From: Curtobacterium pusillum
GTDB lineage: Bacteria > Actinomycetota > Actinomycetes > Actinomycetales > Microbacteriaceae
NCBI RefSeq assembly: GCF_007673235.1
Contig: NZ_VDZH01000005.1
Span: 363,893-427,892 of the forward strand
Direction: 5' to 3'
DNA length: 64,000 bases
A model generated the notes under the pieces. That model worked only from the letters and a program-made list of their open reading frames with translations, ran no database searches and was not told where the DNA came from. The position numbers were made by a program, and so were the translations under genes. Of the stretch, positions 1 through 8,003 are shown piece after piece (position 1 is the first letter of the stretch; each line of letters opens with the position of its first letter).

Positions 1-1
1 C

Positions 2-502
2 ATGACCACGGCGCTGCACGAGGCCGGCTTCATCATGACCGAGACCGCACCCGACTACGTCGTCGTCGGCGAGACCCGGAACTACTCGTTCGAGGCGATC
101 ACCAAGGCCGTCCGCCTCATCCGCGATGGTGCTCGCTTCATCGTCACCAACCCGGACGCGACCGGCCCGAGCGCCGAGGGCGTGCTGCCCGCGACGGGAG
201 CGATCGCCGCGATGATCGAGAAGGCCACCGGCAAGCAGCCGTACGTGGTCGGCAAGCCGAACCCGATGATGTTCCGCTCGGCGATGAACCGGATCGGCGC
301 GCACTCCGAGAACACCGGCATGATCGGCGACCGGATGGACACCGACGTCCAGGCCGGCATCGAGGCCGGGCTCCACACCGTCCTCGTGATGACCGGCATC
401 AGCGACCAGGCCGAGATCGACCGCTACCCGTTCCGCCCGAGCGAGGTCATCTCCGGCGTGCACGAACTCGTCCGCACGGAGCCCATCGAAGTCGAGATGT
501 AG
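2..502 (+). CDS. HAD-IIA family hydrolase (NagD-like), 3' part
   Basis: C-terminal 166 residues of a HAD-superfamily subclass IIA phosphatase; the reading frame is open to the left edge, so the true start lies outside the window (family members are usually about 250-260 residues). Visible marks are the TNPDATGP segment of the cap region, the KPNP lysine motif (motif III region) and the GDRMDTD acidic motif that binds magnesium (motif IV). Family members are cytosolic phosphatases acting on small phosphorylated metabolites such as nucleotides or sugar phosphates; the substrate here cannot be told from sequence. The stop codon is only two bases before the GTG of the next gene, so the two are probably co-transcribed. 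Confidence 0.9.
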   Translation: MTTALHEAGFIMTETAPDYVVVGETRNYSFEAITKAVRLIRDGARFIVTNPDATGPSAEGVLPATGAIAAMIEKATGKQPYVVGKPNPMMFRSAMNRIGAHSENTGMIGDRMDTDVQAGIEAGLHTVLVMTGISDQAEIDRYPFRPSEVISGVHELVRTEPIEVEM

Positions 503-504
503 TC

Positions 505-1281
505 GTGCAGTGGGACCCGGCCCGCTACGCGGCCTTCAGCGACGAGCGGTCGCGTCCGTTCCACGATCTGGTCGCCCAGGTCGGCCTGGAGGCTCCACGT
601 CGCGTCGTCGACCTCGGCTGCGGTCCCGGGACCCTCACCGCCACGTTGGCAGCGCGGTGGCCCTCCGCGTCGGTGGTCGGGATCGACAGCTCGGCGGAGA
701 TGCTCGCGTCGGCACCGGGCGGCGCGGGGTTGTCGTTCGAGCTGGGCTCGATCGAGGACTGGACGCCTGGCCCCACGGACGACGTCGTCGTGACGAACGC
801 GGCGCTGCAGTGGGTGCCGTCGCACGCGTCCGTGCTGCCCCGGTGGCTCGACGCGATGCCGTCAGGGTCGTGGTTCGCGATGCAGGTGCCGGGCAACTTC
901 GGGTCGCCGTCGCACGCGCTCATGCGGTCCGTCGCCGCCGACGGCCCGTGGGCCTCCGCGCTCGACGGGGTGCTCCGCGCGGACCCGGTGCTCGACCCCG
1001 CGGGCTACCTCGGCATCATGCTCGACGGCGGGTTCGAGGCACGCGCGTGGGAGACCACGTACGCGCAGCTCCTGCCCGGCGAGGACCCGGTCTTGGCCTG
1101 GGTGCGCGGGACCGGGCTCCGTCCGGCGCTGCAGGCGCTCGATGCCGCTGACCCGTCCGGCGAACTGACGGCGGCGTACGAGGCTCGCTACGCCGCCGCC
1201 CTGCGCGAGGCGTACCCGGCGAGCACCCACGGCACGGTGTACCCGTTCCGCCGGGTCTTCGCCGTCGGCCGCAAGCCCTGA
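505..1281 (+). CDS. tam: trans-aconitate 2-methyltransferase
   Basis: A 258-residue class I SAM-dependent methyltransferase. The N terminus (WDPARYAAFSDERSRPF) is characteristic of Tam, followed by the SAM motif VVDLGCGPGTLT near residues 35-46 and the acidic VVGIDSS strand. Tam methylates trans-aconitate, an inhibitory by-product of aconitase, and the full length matches the family. The GTG at 505 is chosen because the conserved family N terminus begins exactly there and it is two bases after the upstream stop. Likely cytosolic and translationally coupled to the HAD phosphatase. A generic methyltransferase of the same fold is the only serious alternative. Confidence 0.9.
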   Translation: MQWDPARYAAFSDERSRPFHDLVAQVGLEAPRRVVDLGCGPGTLTATLAARWPSASVVGIDSSAEMLASAPGGAGLSFELGSIEDWTPGPTDDVVVTNAALQWVPSHASVLPRWLDAMPSGSWFAMQVPGNFGSPSHALMRSVAADGPWASALDGVLRADPVLDPAGYLGIMLDGGFEARAWETTYAQLLPGEDPVLAWVRGTGLRPALQALDAADPSGELTAAYEARYAAALREAYPASTHGTVYPFRRVFAVGRKP

Positions 1282-1319
1282 GGCGCGTCGGCACGATCGC
1301 GTTCCGGCGCACGTGGCCG

Positions 1320-1354
1320 CACCCGCGGGAGCGGGGGCACCGCGCCCGCGGGTG
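1320..1354. terminator. Hairpin between convergent genes
   Basis: Perfect 10-bp arms (1320-1329 CACCCGCGGG and 1345-1354) around a 15-base loop lie between the ends of tam (+) and the SGNH hydrolase (-). There is no T-run, as is common for GC-rich actinobacteria. It could terminate from both sides. Confidence 0.5.
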
Positions 1355-1360
1355 CACGGC

Positions 1361-2302
1361 TCAGTCGCGCACCGCGGCCGCCACGAGCTCGGCTGCCGCT
1401 GCGTGTCCACGCTCGTTCGGGTGCACCAGCGTGTTCGATCCGTCAGCCCCCTGGAGGCCCTCGATCCACCGTGTCGCCGGGTCGGCACAGACGTCCTCAC
1501 CCTCGTTGGCGGACGCGAGGTCGACGTACTCGGCGCCGTGCACCACGGCGAGCGCTGACTGCAAGGTGTTGAGCCGTTCCTCGACGAGCCGGAAGAACGG
1601 CAGGTCTGCGCGGGTGGTGAACGAGAACTGCGTCGAGGACTTCCACGTGCAGGTCTGCGGGTCCGCCGGGGCGAGCTGCGGGTACCCGACCACGACGACC
1701 TGAGCGTTCGGAGCAGCCCGCCGGACGTCGGCGAGCATGCGTCCGTACTCCTCGCCCACCGCGGCGAGCCGGGCCTCCAGGTCGGACCCGATGGACCCGG
1801 AGCCGACGTCCGCCCCGTAGGCGCTGGTGCACGGCGCACCGGGCTTCTCGACGGCTCCGATCCCGAGGACGAGGCACCGTTCGAGCAGTTCGCCGAATCC
1901 CATCGAGTTGCCGCCGAGGCCGATCGTGACCACCTCCGTCCGGTCGGAGAGCGCCTCGATCTGCGGCGCGACGGCCTCGCCACCGCCGGCTGGCGTCTGC
2001 GGGTCCCAGACGTTGCTGGTCTCGGCGGCGACGCACGACACGTTGACCAGCTCCAAGTCGGGCCGTGCCGCTCGGTGCGCGAGGACCGGGTAGGACCCAC
2101 TCGTCCGCATGCAGCCGTCCTCCGGCTCGAGCTGCTCCCCGGCGAAGAAACCCGCCGTGTAGGAATCGCCGAGGACCGCCCACTGGCCGCCCTCCGCCGT
2201 TGCGGCGCTCGCCGGCGCGATCCCGACCGTTGCGGTGATCACCAGTGCCGTTGCGAGGCTCGCCGTGGTCATCCCGAAGGTCCTGTTCGTCGTCTGTCGC
2301 AT
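1361..2302 (-). CDS. Secreted SGNH/GDSL hydrolase
   Basis: 313 residues with a Sec signal peptide (hydrophobic stretch about residues 13-28, likely cleavage after ASA near 33). Block I GDSYTAG (about 45-51) supplies the catalytic serine, block III is the GGN at about 134, and block V is HPNERGH near 294-300 with the catalytic histidine. Six or more cysteines in the mature part suggest disulfides, as in secreted actinobacterial SGNH esterases. It should hydrolyse ester bonds of lipids or plant polymers outside the cell. A good ribosome site (GGAGGAGGG) precedes the ATG. It is divergent from the lipase gene, and a short intergenic dyad may control both. Confidence 0.9.
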   Translation of the reverse strand: MRQTTNRTFGMTTASLATALVITATVGIAPASAATAEGGQWAVLGDSYTAGFFAGEQLEPEDGCMRTSGSYPVLAHRAARPDLELVNVSCVAAETSNVWDPQTPAGGGEAVAPQIEALSDRTEVVTIGLGGNSMGFGELLERCLVLGIGAVEKPGAPCTSAYGADVGSGSIGSDLEARLAAVGEEYGRMLADVRRAAPNAQVVVVGYPQLAPADPQTCTWKSSTQFSFTTRADLPFFRLVEERLNTLQSALAVVHGAEYVDLASANEGEDVCADPATRWIEGLQGADGSNTLVHPNERGHAAAAELVAAAVRD

Positions 2303-2334
2303 CGTTCCCTCCTCCGCACCACTCCAATGTGATG

Positions 2335-2348
2335 CTTGACATGTTGAG
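2335..2348. promoter_or_regulatory. Operator-like dyad in divergent promoter region
   Basis: The 69-base gap between the divergent SGNH hydrolase and lipase genes holds CTTGACATGTTGAG, an imperfect palindrome (CTnnACATGTnnAG). Its TTGACA (2336-2341) could be the -35 box of the lipase gene, though no good -10 follows at normal spacing. The gap is AT-rich for this genome. A shared regulator is inference only. Confidence 0.35.
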
Positions 2349-2371
2349 TTTTTTACCGGTTCACTGCAACC

Positions 2372-3559
2372 ATGTCAACGAAGACCTTCATCTCCTTCGC
2401 GCTCCCCACAGCCCTCGTGCTCGCGACCGCCGCCCCGGCAAGCGCGCACGGCCTGGGTGCCACCGCCCCGACTGCCGACGACGGCATTCCGCGCGGTGCC
2501 GTCGTGTCCGCCGTACCGCTCGCAGCGGACTGGGTGCCGGCGAACGCCGCGACGTCGACGCGCATCGAGTACCTGACCTCCGACGTCCACGGTCGCGCGG
2601 CACTCAGCAGCGGCCTCGTGTACACCCCGGAGGGCTCGCCGCCACCGGGCGGTTGGCCGGTGGTCTCCTGGGCACACGGGACGCAGGGCATCGCGGACGC
2701 CTGCGCTCCGTCGGTCAGCGGCCCCTACGACCGGGACCGCGACGTGGCGTACCTCGAGCACTGGCTCGGTCGAGGGTACGCGATCGCCGCGAGCGACTAC
2801 GCCGGCCTGGGCACCGCCGGAGAGCACGCGTACCTCGACGCAGCTTCGGTGGCCCACAACGTCGTCGACATGGTGACGGCCGCGCACAACACCACCGATC
2901 GGACGCCGACACCGGACGACGACCTGGCCTCCGCGTGGGTCTCGGTCGGTCACTCCCAGGGAGCGGGAGCGGCGGTCGCGGCCGGTCGGTGGGCCACGTC
3001 GTTCGGGGGCCCTGACCTGGCGTTCCGCGGCACGGTCGGCACCGGCACACCCGCGCGGATCGCCGAGAGCATCCTGCCGCTCGGCCCGGGCAACCCCGCC
3101 GAGCCGGTCGACCCGCACGTCACGGCCTACGTCACGTACATGCTCAACGGCATCCGCCTCGTCGCGCCACAGCTCGACGCCGTCCTCGGTGAGACCGGCC
3201 GCGAGGCGCTCCGACTCGGCCGCGAACAGTGCCTCGCCGAACTCAGCGCGTCGCTCGAGGACGTCCCCCTCGGTTCGTTCTTCGAGCAGCCGCTCGCCTC
3301 GGACCCCTCGCTCGTGACGGCCGTCAGGTCGTACCTCGCCATGCCGGAATCCGGCTTCGACCGACCTGTACTGCTCGCGCACGGAACGGCCGACGTCGAC
3401 GTCCCCTACGCGGTGACCGCTGCGTGGGCAGCAGACCTCGTCGAGGCCGGGGAACCCGTCCGCTTCCGGTCGCTGCCCGGTGTCTCGCACGCCGACACGA
3501 TCGCGGCCGCGCTCGAGGACACGACAGCGTTCGTGGACGCCGCGCTCGGGCACCAGTGA
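2372..3559 (+). CDS. Secreted lipase, LIP-type alpha/beta hydrolase
   Basis: 395 residues with a signal peptide (residues 1-25, cleavage near ASA-H). The alpha/beta hydrolase triad is visible: nucleophile GHSQG with Ser195, an aspartate in AHGTADVDVPY near 341, and His373 in GVSHAD. The oxyanion region is SWAHGTQG near 99-106. The pattern fits secretory lipases of the LIP family, which act on acylglycerols or other bulky esters outside the cell. No Shine-Dalgarno sequence is visible before ATG 2372, and an in-frame stop lies just upstream, so this start is fixed unless translation is leaderless. The small secreted protein gene follows 32 bases downstream and is probably in the same transcript. 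Confidence 0.88.
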   Translation: MSTKTFISFALPTALVLATAAPASAHGLGATAPTADDGIPRGAVVSAVPLAADWVPANAATSTRIEYLTSDVHGRAALSSGLVYTPEGSPPPGGWPVVSWAHGTQGIADACAPSVSGPYDRDRDVAYLEHWLGRGYAIAASDYAGLGTAGEHAYLDAASVAHNVVDMVTAAHNTTDRTPTPDDDLASAWVSVGHSQGAGAAVAAGRWATSFGGPDLAFRGTVGTGTPARIAESILPLGPGNPAEPVDPHVTAYVTYMLNGIRLVAPQLDAVLGETGREALRLGREQCLAELSASLEDVPLGSFFEQPLASDPSLVTAVRSYLAMPESGFDRPVLLAHGTADVDVPYAVTAAWAADLVEAGEPVRFRSLPGVSHADTIAAALEDTTAFVDAALGHQ

Positions 3560-3591
3560 CCATCCCACCCACCAACAGATCGGAGACAACG

Positions 3592-4017
3592 ATGACCATC
3601 CGGACCACCATCGGCATCCTGGCGGCAGCCGCGCTCGTCGGCCTCACGAACACTCCTGCGTCCGCGGTCACCGCGGCGGCGGCCGACTCGACCTCGCACC
3701 GTGATCCCGGGGCTCCTGGCTGCACGGCGGAAGCACTCGCCGCCGACCACGCCGCGGGGACGGTCGTCTGGCGGATCGCGTGCACCGAGCGGCGTTGGGT
3801 CACCGTCGACGCGACGGCCTTCGCCGGCACCCCGGACGACCACGTCATCGTCGACGAGCAGCAGGACGGTCGCTGGGTCGACGCCGGACAGGACTGGGTC
3901 GGCCTGCTGACCTTCGATACGGCCGGGGTCGACCAGATCCGGGCGCAGGCCGTGACAAAGATCAACCCCTCGGACTCGACCGAGCCCCCGGCGCTCATCG
4001 GTGGGACGACCGGCTGA
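3592..4017 (+). CDS. Small secreted protein of unknown function
   Basis: 141 residues beginning with a clear Sec signal peptide (MTIRTTIGILAAAALVGL, likely cleaved after the ASA near 24). The mature part is about 115 residues, beta-rich in appearance, and contains two cysteines that could form one disulfide. I do not recognise the family. The ATG at 3592 follows a GGAG ribosome site. Its position 32 bases behind the secreted lipase suggests one transcript and possibly a partner or accessory role, but nothing in the sequence proves that. Confidence 0.75.
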   Translation: MTIRTTIGILAAAALVGLTNTPASAVTAAAADSTSHRDPGAPGCTAEALAADHAAGTVVWRIACTERRWVTVDATAFAGTPDDHVIVDEQQDGRWVDAGQDWVGLLTFDTAGVDQIRAQAVTKINPSDSTEPPALIGGTTG

Positions 4018-4075
4018 CGGTGCCGTTCCGTCCGCGGCGTCGGGGCCGCTGCGGCGTCGGGGCCGCGGCGGCGTC

Positions 4076-4135
4076 GCGCCCCGTTCCGGACATCGCGCCC
4101 GCGCACACCGGGGTGCGATGTCCGCAGCGGGGCGC
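4076..4135. repeat. Palindromic repeat, GGACATCGCGCCC family (copy 1)
   Basis: Two 25-base arms (4076-4100 and 4111-4135) match at 22 positions and surround a 10-base loop. It lies between the convergent small secreted protein (+) and L,D-transpeptidase (-) genes and could terminate both. The core CGGACATCGCGCCC recurs in nearly the same form at 46424-46461, so this is a repeat family rather than a lone hairpin. Confidence 0.75.
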
Positions 4136-4197
4136 GGAGCCTGCCGGTGGGACCGGGTCGCGGCCACGTGCCCGCCGGCGGCACCGGCCAGGGCCCG

Positions 4198-5076
4198 CTA
4201 CTCGACCGTCACGAGGGTCCCGAGCGGCAGGGCGTCCACCGCCGCCACCGCCTCGGCGTCGAGCCGCACGCACCCGTGCGACACCGCGCCCGAGGTCGTC
4301 GCGTTCCAGTGCAGGCCGATGAGCCCGCCGTCGTGTCCGCCGTACGGTTCGTCGGCGGCGCTCGAGTGCAGGGAGGTCAGCTGGATCGGGTGGTCGCCGG
4401 TGCCCTGCGCCGGGTCCACGTACCGTTGCTCCAGGTAGCCGGTGACCCCGGTCGGCGTCGGGGTGTCCGCCGTGCCGACGCCGGCGTGGAACCGCTGCAC
4501 GGCCGCACCGTCCGCGGAGACGATCGACACGGTCTGGTCCTCCGTCGAGATGACGACGCGGGAGGTCGGCGTCGACACCTTCCGGAGCGACGCCACCGGC
4601 ACCCACGCCGAGGTCTGCGCCGCGGCTGATCCCCCGGCGGCCGAGGGCAACTGCTGCCGCGCCGGGGTGAGGACGCGCTCCCAGTCCCCCTCGCGCTCGA
4701 GACCGACGACCGTGGTGGGCTGCCGGAGGAAGTCCGAGGCGGCGAACCGGGCGACGGGTGTGGCCCGGTCGGCGCCGAACAGGGGCGCGTCCGCCCGGAG
4801 CCGGAACACGGTGTCCGAGGTGACCGTCCGGTCGAAGGGCATCAGCCCGCCGATGACGGCCGAGTACTGTGCCTCCGGCAGCGCGTCGAGCGCCGCGGCG
4901 TCGAGGTGCGGCACGGCGGGTACCGGCGACGCGGAGGTCGTCGCGTGCGGCGCGGTCGGGCCGGGTGCCGCCGAGACGGCCGATGGTGGACCGACGACCA
5001 GCGGGACCACGACGGCTCCGGCGAGGACGACCGCGCCGGCGACGGCCACGCCGGCCCAGAGGGTGCGCTTGCGCAT
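4198..5076 (-). CDS. L,D-transpeptidase, membrane-anchored
   Basis: 292 residues: a short basic start (MRKR), one membrane segment or signal anchor (about 6-30), a Pro/Ala-rich linker, and a C-terminal YkuD catalytic domain ending in the diagnostic HWN...SHGCVRLD motif, whose cysteine is the catalytic nucleophile. Such enzymes make 3-3 cross-links in peptidoglycan or attach proteins to it, outside the membrane. A longer reading frame exists upstream, but the ATG at 5076 has an AGGAG site and starts right at the signal anchor. It lies downstream of the PAP2 phosphatase gene on the same strand, separated by a decamer repeat and a strong hairpin. Confidence 0.92.
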   Translation of the reverse strand: MRKRTLWAGVAVAGAVVLAGAVVVPLVVGPPSAVSAAPGPTAPHATTSASPVPAVPHLDAAALDALPEAQYSAVIGGLMPFDRTVTSDTVFRLRADAPLFGADRATPVARFAASDFLRQPTTVVGLEREGDWERVLTPARQQLPSAAGGSAAAQTSAWVPVASLRKVSTPTSRVVISTEDQTVSIVSADGAAVQRFHAGVGTADTPTPTGVTGYLEQRYVDPAQGTGDHPIQLTSLHSSAADEPYGGHDGGLIGLHWNATTSGAVSHGCVRLDAEAVAAVDALPLGTLVTVE

Positions 5077-5094
5077 GGGGACTCCTGGAAGGGA

Positions 5095-5124
5095 GACCGG
5101 TCGGCGCGCGGGCGCCGACCGGTC
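5095..5124 (-). terminator. 13-bp perfect hairpin in front of the L,D-transpeptidase gene
   Basis: Arms 5095-5107 (GACCGGTCGGCGC) and 5112-5124 are perfectly complementary around the 4-base loop GCGG. It sits between the PAP2 phosphatase gene and the ribosome site of the L,D-transpeptidase gene. No T-run follows. It may terminate the upstream transcript or shape the leader of the downstream gene. Confidence 0.55.
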
Positions 5125-5134
5125 GGGGTGGGGT

Positions 5135-5204
5135 GGATCAGCCCGGACCAACCCGGATCAGCCCGGACCAGCCCGGACCAACCCGGGCCAGCCCGGTTCA
5201 GCCG
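5135..5204. repeat. Seven tandem copies of a 10-bp repeat
   Basis: Seven consecutive decamers of the form GGAYCARCCC run from 5135 to 5204 (GGATCAGCCC, GGACCAACCC and close variants; the last is GGTTCAGCCG). The last unit contains the stop codon of the PAP2 phosphatase gene. A copy-number change would alter the 3' end of that gene or its untranslated region. No function is evident. Confidence 0.85.
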
Positions 5205-6982
5205 GAGACGACCGGCAGGTGGACACCAGTGCCCGGGTCGACGACCGCGGTCCCGGTGCCGCCACCGGTGCCCGTTCCGGCAGCGGCCGGGGTCACCGTG
5301 ATCGCGAGCGGTGCGACGAGCGCCGAGGCACCCGAGGCGTCGACCACGTCGATCGTGTGCGCTCCCGTGGCGGTGCCCGCCGGGATCGTCACGCTGCCGG
5401 ACACCGTGCCGTCCGCGGCGACGGTGAGCGTGCCCACCGTGACCGGGTCGGAGTGCAGCACGACCCGCAGCGACGCACCCGCGGTGAAGCCGGTGCCGGC
5501 GAGGGCGAGCGAACCGCCGGCAGCCACCGAGGTCCCCTTCGGCGCCGTCAGCACACCGGTCACGACGCGTGCGGTGCCGCCGGTGGCGAGGACCTTCGCG
5601 GTGCCGTCGGCGGAGACCGCGACCGTGGCGCTCGTCGCGGCGGCGAGGTCGAGGCGCTCCCACGAGCCCGCGGCCGTCCCGGACTGGTCGAGCGGGAAGC
5701 CGGACGCGATCTCGGTCTGCGCGAGCACCGCGGTGCGCTGCGCGTCGGTGAGGGTCGGGAACGCCGTGAGGAGCAGGTTCGACGCACCGGTCGGCACCGA
5801 GGGGGCCAGCCCGGTGGTGCCGGTCGCCGCGAAGCCGTAGGTCATCCGCTCGCGGTACACCTTTGCCGCGGACGCACGGTCAGTGACGACCTGGGCGGTG
5901 CCGCCGGGGATCGCGGCGCCGCCGTACGGGTCGTCCGAGTACGCCTTCGCGTGGGCGATGCAGTTCGCGAGGGTGTCACCGCACTGCTGCTCGAGGTACG
6001 AGACGAGTTCCTTCCGCGCGGGCTCGAGGACGTCGGCGCGGTACTGGGTGTCCGACCAGCGGGCGGCGAGCGCTGCCTCACCGTCGATGCGCCCGCCCAT
6101 GATGTCGAGCGGGTAGTGCACGCCGAGGACGATGCGGTCGTTGCCGGCCTCGGAGGCACGGGCGAGGAGCTCCGGCGCCAGCTCGGGGACGAGCGTCGCG
6201 AGGGTGATGCCCGCCTGGTACGCCGTGGTGGTGTGGCCGCTCGGGTACGAGCCGCCCGTGCAGATGCCGACGGTGCCGTAGCCGGGGTCGAGGACGACGT
6301 CGTTCGGGGAGAACTCGTGCGTGGTGTCGGTGGCGACCGGCACGCGGGTGATGTCGAGCGTCCCGTCCGCCGACGCGTACGCCTTGCCGGTGCGGTTCGC
6401 GGTGAGCGACGACGCGTTCACCTTCGTCGGCGCGCAACCGGTCTGGTCGTCGGTCGCGGGCAGCGTGGCGGTCGTCGTCGCCGGCAGGTACGGCCTCGGG
6501 TAGCTGTAGTGCGCCTTCGCGTCACCCGTGCTGACGTAGGCGCCGCTCGTGCCGTTCGACGAGTTCACAAGCGCCGAGGTCAGCGGCAGCTTCCCGGAGT
6601 TCCGTCCCTCGACGTAGATCTTCTCGAGCGCCGGACCGAGGCCCTGCGACACGGTCATCGACTGGTCGTAGGCGGTGCTCGTGGCGTTCTGGTACTCGGA
6701 GTCCTGCAGCGCCTTCAGCTGCTGCGCCTTCGTGGCGTGCTGGTTGATCCACGAGGTCAGCTCGTCGTTCTTCGCGAGTGTCCCGGCGTCGAGGACGGTG
6801 CCGTGCAGGTCGTTGGTCCCGCTCGACTTCCAGTACTGGTCGTACCCGCTCAGCAGGGAGACGAGGTCGGGCTTGGCGGTGTCGCTCGGGTACCCCGCCG
6901 CGGTGGCGACGAGGGGCGAGCCGACGACGAGGGCGGTCGCGACAGCGGCGACGGTCACCCCGCGGAGTGCTGATCTGTGCAT
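5198..6982 (-). CDS. Secreted PAP2-family acid phosphatase / haloperoxidase-like protein
   Basis: 594 residues with a signal peptide (1-29, ATAA). The PAP2 / vanadium-haloperoxidase signature is split in the usual way: an RP motif (YPRPYLP, about 165), GSYPSGHTT (about 246-254) and GNDRIVLGVHYPLDIMGG (about 285-302), giving the phosphate-binding arginine and histidines. The C-terminal third (about 440-570) looks like a bacterial Ig-like domain followed by a Gly/Thr-rich tail ending LPVVSG with no membrane anchor, so the protein is probably released or loosely wall-bound. It should remove phosphate from extracellular substrates. No ribosome site is obvious before the ATG. The stop codon lies inside a decamer repeat. 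Confidence 0.88.
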   Translation of the reverse strand: MHRSALRGVTVAAVATALVVGSPLVATAAGYPSDTAKPDLVSLLSGYDQYWKSSGTNDLHGTVLDAGTLAKNDELTSWINQHATKAQQLKALQDSEYQNATSTAYDQSMTVSQGLGPALEKIYVEGRNSGKLPLTSALVNSSNGTSGAYVSTGDAKAHYSYPRPYLPATTTATLPATDDQTGCAPTKVNASSLTANRTGKAYASADGTLDITRVPVATDTTHEFSPNDVVLDPGYGTVGICTGGSYPSGHTTTAYQAGITLATLVPELAPELLARASEAGNDRIVLGVHYPLDIMGGRIDGEAALAARWSDTQYRADVLEPARKELVSYLEQQCGDTLANCIAHAKAYSDDPYGGAAIPGGTAQVVTDRASAAKVYRERMTYGFAATGTTGLAPSVPTGASNLLLTAFPTLTDAQRTAVLAQTEIASGFPLDQSGTAAGSWERLDLAAATSATVAVSADGTAKVLATGGTARVVTGVLTAPKGTSVAAGGSLALAGTGFTAGASLRVVLHSDPVTVGTLTVAADGTVSGSVTIPAGTATGAHTIDVVDASGASALVAPLAITVTPAAAGTGTGGGTGTAVVDPGTGVHLPVVSG

Positions 6983-7021
6983 GCGCCGAACGCTAGGGAC
7001 GGGCGGTTGCCGAGTGGGGAA

Positions 7022-7046
7022 CGGTTCACCAAGCCGAGGTGAACCG
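7022..7046. terminator. Hairpin between PAP2 and CPBP genes
   Basis: Perfect 9-bp stem (CGGTTCACC at 7022-7030 and 7038-7046) with a 7-base loop, in the gap after the CPBP protease gene (-) and before the PAP2 gene (-). It may be a terminator for the CPBP gene or an operator for the PAP2 gene. Confidence 0.4.
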
Positions 7047-7077
7047 GACCGCAGCCTGTGCGCACTCGCAGCCCCGT

Positions 7078-7119
7078 GCCTCCAGTCCGCCCGTGGTCAC
7101 CATGTGACGGACTGGAGGC
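7078..7119 (-). terminator. Inverted repeat spanning the CPBP stop codon
   Basis: Arms 7078-7089 (GCCTCCAGTCCG) and 7108-7119 are perfect complements and enclose the stop codon of the CPBP gene at 7097-7099. Both arms carry the recurrent CTGGAGGCRCGG motif of this window. A terminator whose first arm is coding sequence is the simplest reading. Confidence 0.55.
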
Positions 7120-7981
7120 GCGGCTCGTCCCCCAGCACCGCGTACGCCGCCATGGGCGGTACCGTCCGCCACCGGCGCCGCAGGCGGCGCGGCCGGTCGT
7201 CCCGCCACGCGATCACCCCGCCGGCGACGATCCCGAACGCGAGCACCGCGAACGAGAACAGACCGACCACACCGACGAGCGCGAGCTTCGACGGGTCGTG
7301 CACGTCGGTCGTCGCCGACAGTCCGATGGACCCGAAGTCCCAGAACGCGTGCAGCAGCACCGGCAGGAGCAGGTTCCCGGTCAGCCGCCGGGCGACGTAC
7401 AGGGTCGAGCCGAAGGACGCCGCGAAGACGACCTGGACGAGCGTCGCACCGAGGCCGGCACCGGCGAGGGCGTTGAGCAGGTGCAGCAGGCCGAACAGCA
7501 CGCACGACAGCATCCACACGCCGAACTCGGGCAGCCGACGGCGCAGCCCCACGAGCAGCACGCCGCGGGTCATCAGCTCCTCGAACACCCCGACGAACAG
7601 CACGCCCACTGCCAGCAGCAGGAAGTAGTGCCCCGGGAGCGCGGACCACTCGACCAGGGGTAACCGCACCAGGCACACCACGGCGATGAGGGCGGGAGCG
7701 AGCCAGGTCCACCCGAGACTCGTGCGGGTCGGGTCGACCGTCGCGATCCGCCACCAGCCGAGTCCCGTCACGACGAGGCAGAGGGCGACGGCGGCGATGC
7801 CCTCCGGGACCACGAGCGACCGGACGACGCTGTCGACCGTCTGTCCGAGCGTCGGGTAGTCGTCACTCGGGCGGGCGCGCCAGGCGCTGATCGCGGCGAA
7901 CACCACCAGCGGCGCGAGGCCGACCAGCAACGACGGCGGGACCGGCCAACGGCGGCGACGGGCGGGGGCTGCTGTGGTCAC
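7097..7981 (-). CDS. CPBP family intramembrane metalloprotease
   Basis: 294 residues, polytopic with about seven or eight membrane segments. The Abi/CPBP motifs are all present: EELMTRG (Glu134, Glu135, Arg139), FGLLHLL with His167, and HAFWDF with His211 and Asp215, which together form the membrane-buried metal site. Family members are CAAX-prenyl-protease-like or self-immunity proteases; the substrate is unknown. An ATG at 8005 is in frame, but it overlaps the start of the divergent regulator. The GTG at 7981 lies 6 bases after a TACAAA -10 box and gives a normal N terminus, so I prefer it as a leaderless start. The C terminus overlaps an inverted repeat. Confidence 0.88.
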   Translation of the reverse strand: MTTAAPARRRRWPVPPSLLVGLAPLVVFAAISAWRARPSDDYPTLGQTVDSVVRSLVVPEGIAAVALCLVVTGLGWWRIATVDPTRTSLGWTWLAPALIAVVCLVRLPLVEWSALPGHYFLLLAVGVLFVGVFEELMTRGVLLVGLRRRLPEFGVWMLSCVLFGLLHLLNALAGAGLGATLVQVVFAASFGSTLYVARRLTGNLLLPVLLHAFWDFGSIGLSATTDVHDPSKLALVGVVGLFSFAVLAFGIVAGGVIAWRDDRPRRLRRRWRTVPPMAAYAVLGDEPRLQSVTW

Positions 7982-7987
7982 CCGCTG

Positions 7988-7997
7988 TTTGTACCAT
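7988..7997. promoter_or_regulatory. Bidirectional promoter with two overlapping -10 boxes
   Basis: On the + strand TACCAT (7992-7997) is 6 bases before ATG 8004. On the - strand TACAAA (7993-7988) is 6 bases before GTG 7981. The two hexamers share bases 7992-7993. Both genes would then be leaderless and mutually exclusive for polymerase. This is read from spacing, not measured. Confidence 0.5.
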
Positions 7998-8003
7998 TGG
8001 GGC

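Noticed and set aside
5135..5204. CRISPR or iteron-type origin from the decamer array
   Set aside because: Units are directly adjacent without spacers, no replication gene is close, and the array overlaps a gene end.
4442..6973. An 843-codon open frame on the + strand
   Set aside because: It runs antisense to the L,D-transpeptidase and PAP2 genes, is rich in Arg/Gly/Asp as expected for the antisense of GC-rich genes, and has no start signal or recognisable domain.
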